Shown: in pieces, positions 63,671-64,000 of the stretch
Layout: every line of letters begins with the position of its first letter
Numbering within the stretch: position 1 is the first letter of the stretch
Assembly: GCA_037388505.1 (NCBI GenBank)
Contig: JARRKC010000005.1
Coordinates: 38,275 to 102,274, forward strand
Direction of reading: 5' to 3'
Source: JARRKC01 sp037388505
GTDB taxonomy: Bacteria; Acidobacteriota; UBA6911; RPQK01; JAPXNP01
DNA length: 64,000 bases
Position numbers and translations under genes: made by a program
The notes under the pieces: generated by a model
What the model was told of the DNA's origin: nothing
What the model saw: the letters and a program-made list of their open reading frames with translations, nothing else
The model's database searches: none

Positions 63671-64000
63671 TCACGCCAGAAACTCCGGGAAACGCGTCAA
63701 CGGTTTCTTCCCGACGGCCGAGACGTTGAATCCGATCTCCACGAGCTCTTGGTGACCGAGGAGATTGCGGCCATCGAAGAGCCAAGCGGGTTTCGCCATC
63801 GAATCAAAGATGCGCGCATAGTCGAGGTCTCGATACACACTCCATCCGGTCAAAACGGCGATGGCGTGCGCCCCTTCTGCGGCCCGATAGGGATCCTCCT
63901 CGAATTCCACGAGCGTACCGAGTTCCGCAAGATCCTGTCGTGCATTGTCGAGTGCCTGCGGATCGGTCACGACGACGTGTGCCCGCTCGTCGACGAGCCT
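63671..64000 (-). CDS. UDP-glucose/GDP-mannose dehydrogenase family protein, C-terminal part (5' end outside window)
   Basis: The frame is open to the window edge and reads RLVDERAHVVVTDPQALDNA, then VEFEEDPYRAAEGAHAIAVL, GWSVYRDLDYARIFDSM and FDGRNLLGH. This is the C-terminal (UDPGDH_C) domain of nucleotide-sugar dehydrogenases that make UDP-glucuronate or similar sugars. In this place it would supply sugar acids for the exopolysaccharide. The NAD-binding and catalytic parts lie outside the window. Confidence 0.88.
   Translation of the reverse strand, partial: RLVDERAHVVVTDPQALDNARQDLAELGTLVEFEEDPYRAAEGAHAIAVLTGWSVYRDLDYARIFDSMAKPAWLFDGRNLLGHQELVEIGFNVSAVGKKPLTRFPEFLA

Overview
This 64 kb window is high-GC bacterial chromosome from a diderm (Gram-negative-type) organism. 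Outer-membrane barrels, LolA-like and lipoprotein signals, a Wza/Wzz-type export locus and an ArnT-like transferase all point to an outer membrane. The gene mix suggests an Acidobacteriota-like lineage: an SBBP/Asp-box secreted protein with FPQIADG-type C-terminal modules, a TIGR03790-like protein, lysine 6-transaminase and an XrtA-style exopolysaccharide locus. That placement is inference; no rRNA is present.

Layout. 1-7.5 kb: the 3' end of hslV, then hslU, a fibronectin-type lipoprotein, a three-gene biotin-dependent acyl-CoA carboxylase (beta subunit, biotin carboxylase, biotin carrier) and a coupled unknown protein. 7.8-9.9 kb (minus): accD-folC. 10-11.6 kb: a broken DDE transposase and repeat-rich DNA. 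11.6-18.9 kb: a PHP-domain protein, xseA-xseB-ispA, tlyA, a YhcC-like radical SAM enzyme, a YjbQ-like protein with a long C-terminal extension, and a nucleosidase-like protein. 19-24.4 kb (minus): an envelope-transport operon (LolA-like carrier, two FtsX-type permeases, ATPase, outer-membrane barrel). 24.6-31.5 kb: a zinc-ribbon membrane protein, a four-helix-bundle protein, a B12-type radical SAM enzyme, a porin, a PatB/MalY enzyme, tRNA-Gly and YraN. 31.8-38.9 kb (minus): lat, cysS, an ArnT-like glycosyltransferase, and groES-groEL with a CIRCE operator and a terminator. 39-45 kb: purC, a Fis-like regulator, a SurA/PpiD-like isomerase, tRNA-Ala and an NtrC-type regulator. 45.6-64 kb: a giant secreted beta-propeller protein, a second AAA+ regulator lacking GAFTGA, and a polysaccharide export locus (export protein, barrel plus chain-length protein, BY-kinase-like ATPase, TIGR03790-like protein, TPR lipoprotein, DUF218 protein, FemAB-like transferase, nucleotide-sugar dehydrogenase). 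Two divergent sequences with exact sigma-54 (-24/-12) spacing lie between the second regulator and the export gene.

The most unusual feature is the DNA between the genes. At least 14 loci carry degenerate tandem arrays of a 7-nt (sometimes 8-nt) unit anchored on GGA (GGANNNN) or its complement (NNNNTCC). They often start within a few bases of a stop codon and often occur as inverted pairs. One perfect 15-bp inverted pair encloses the four-helix-bundle gene. Two arrays lie in frame inside genes (56575-58944 and 61445-62281). The arrays are mixed with other short repeat families: a 437-bp hairpin-rich element with perfect 20-bp inverted ends, plus a third copy of that end; a GTAGGATARGC hairpin; a GGGAGTCCCGCC hairpin; and a CGCAAAG-type repeat. 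Together they look like a modular repeat system, possibly with the four-helix-bundle protein as a trans-acting partner; that last link is speculation.
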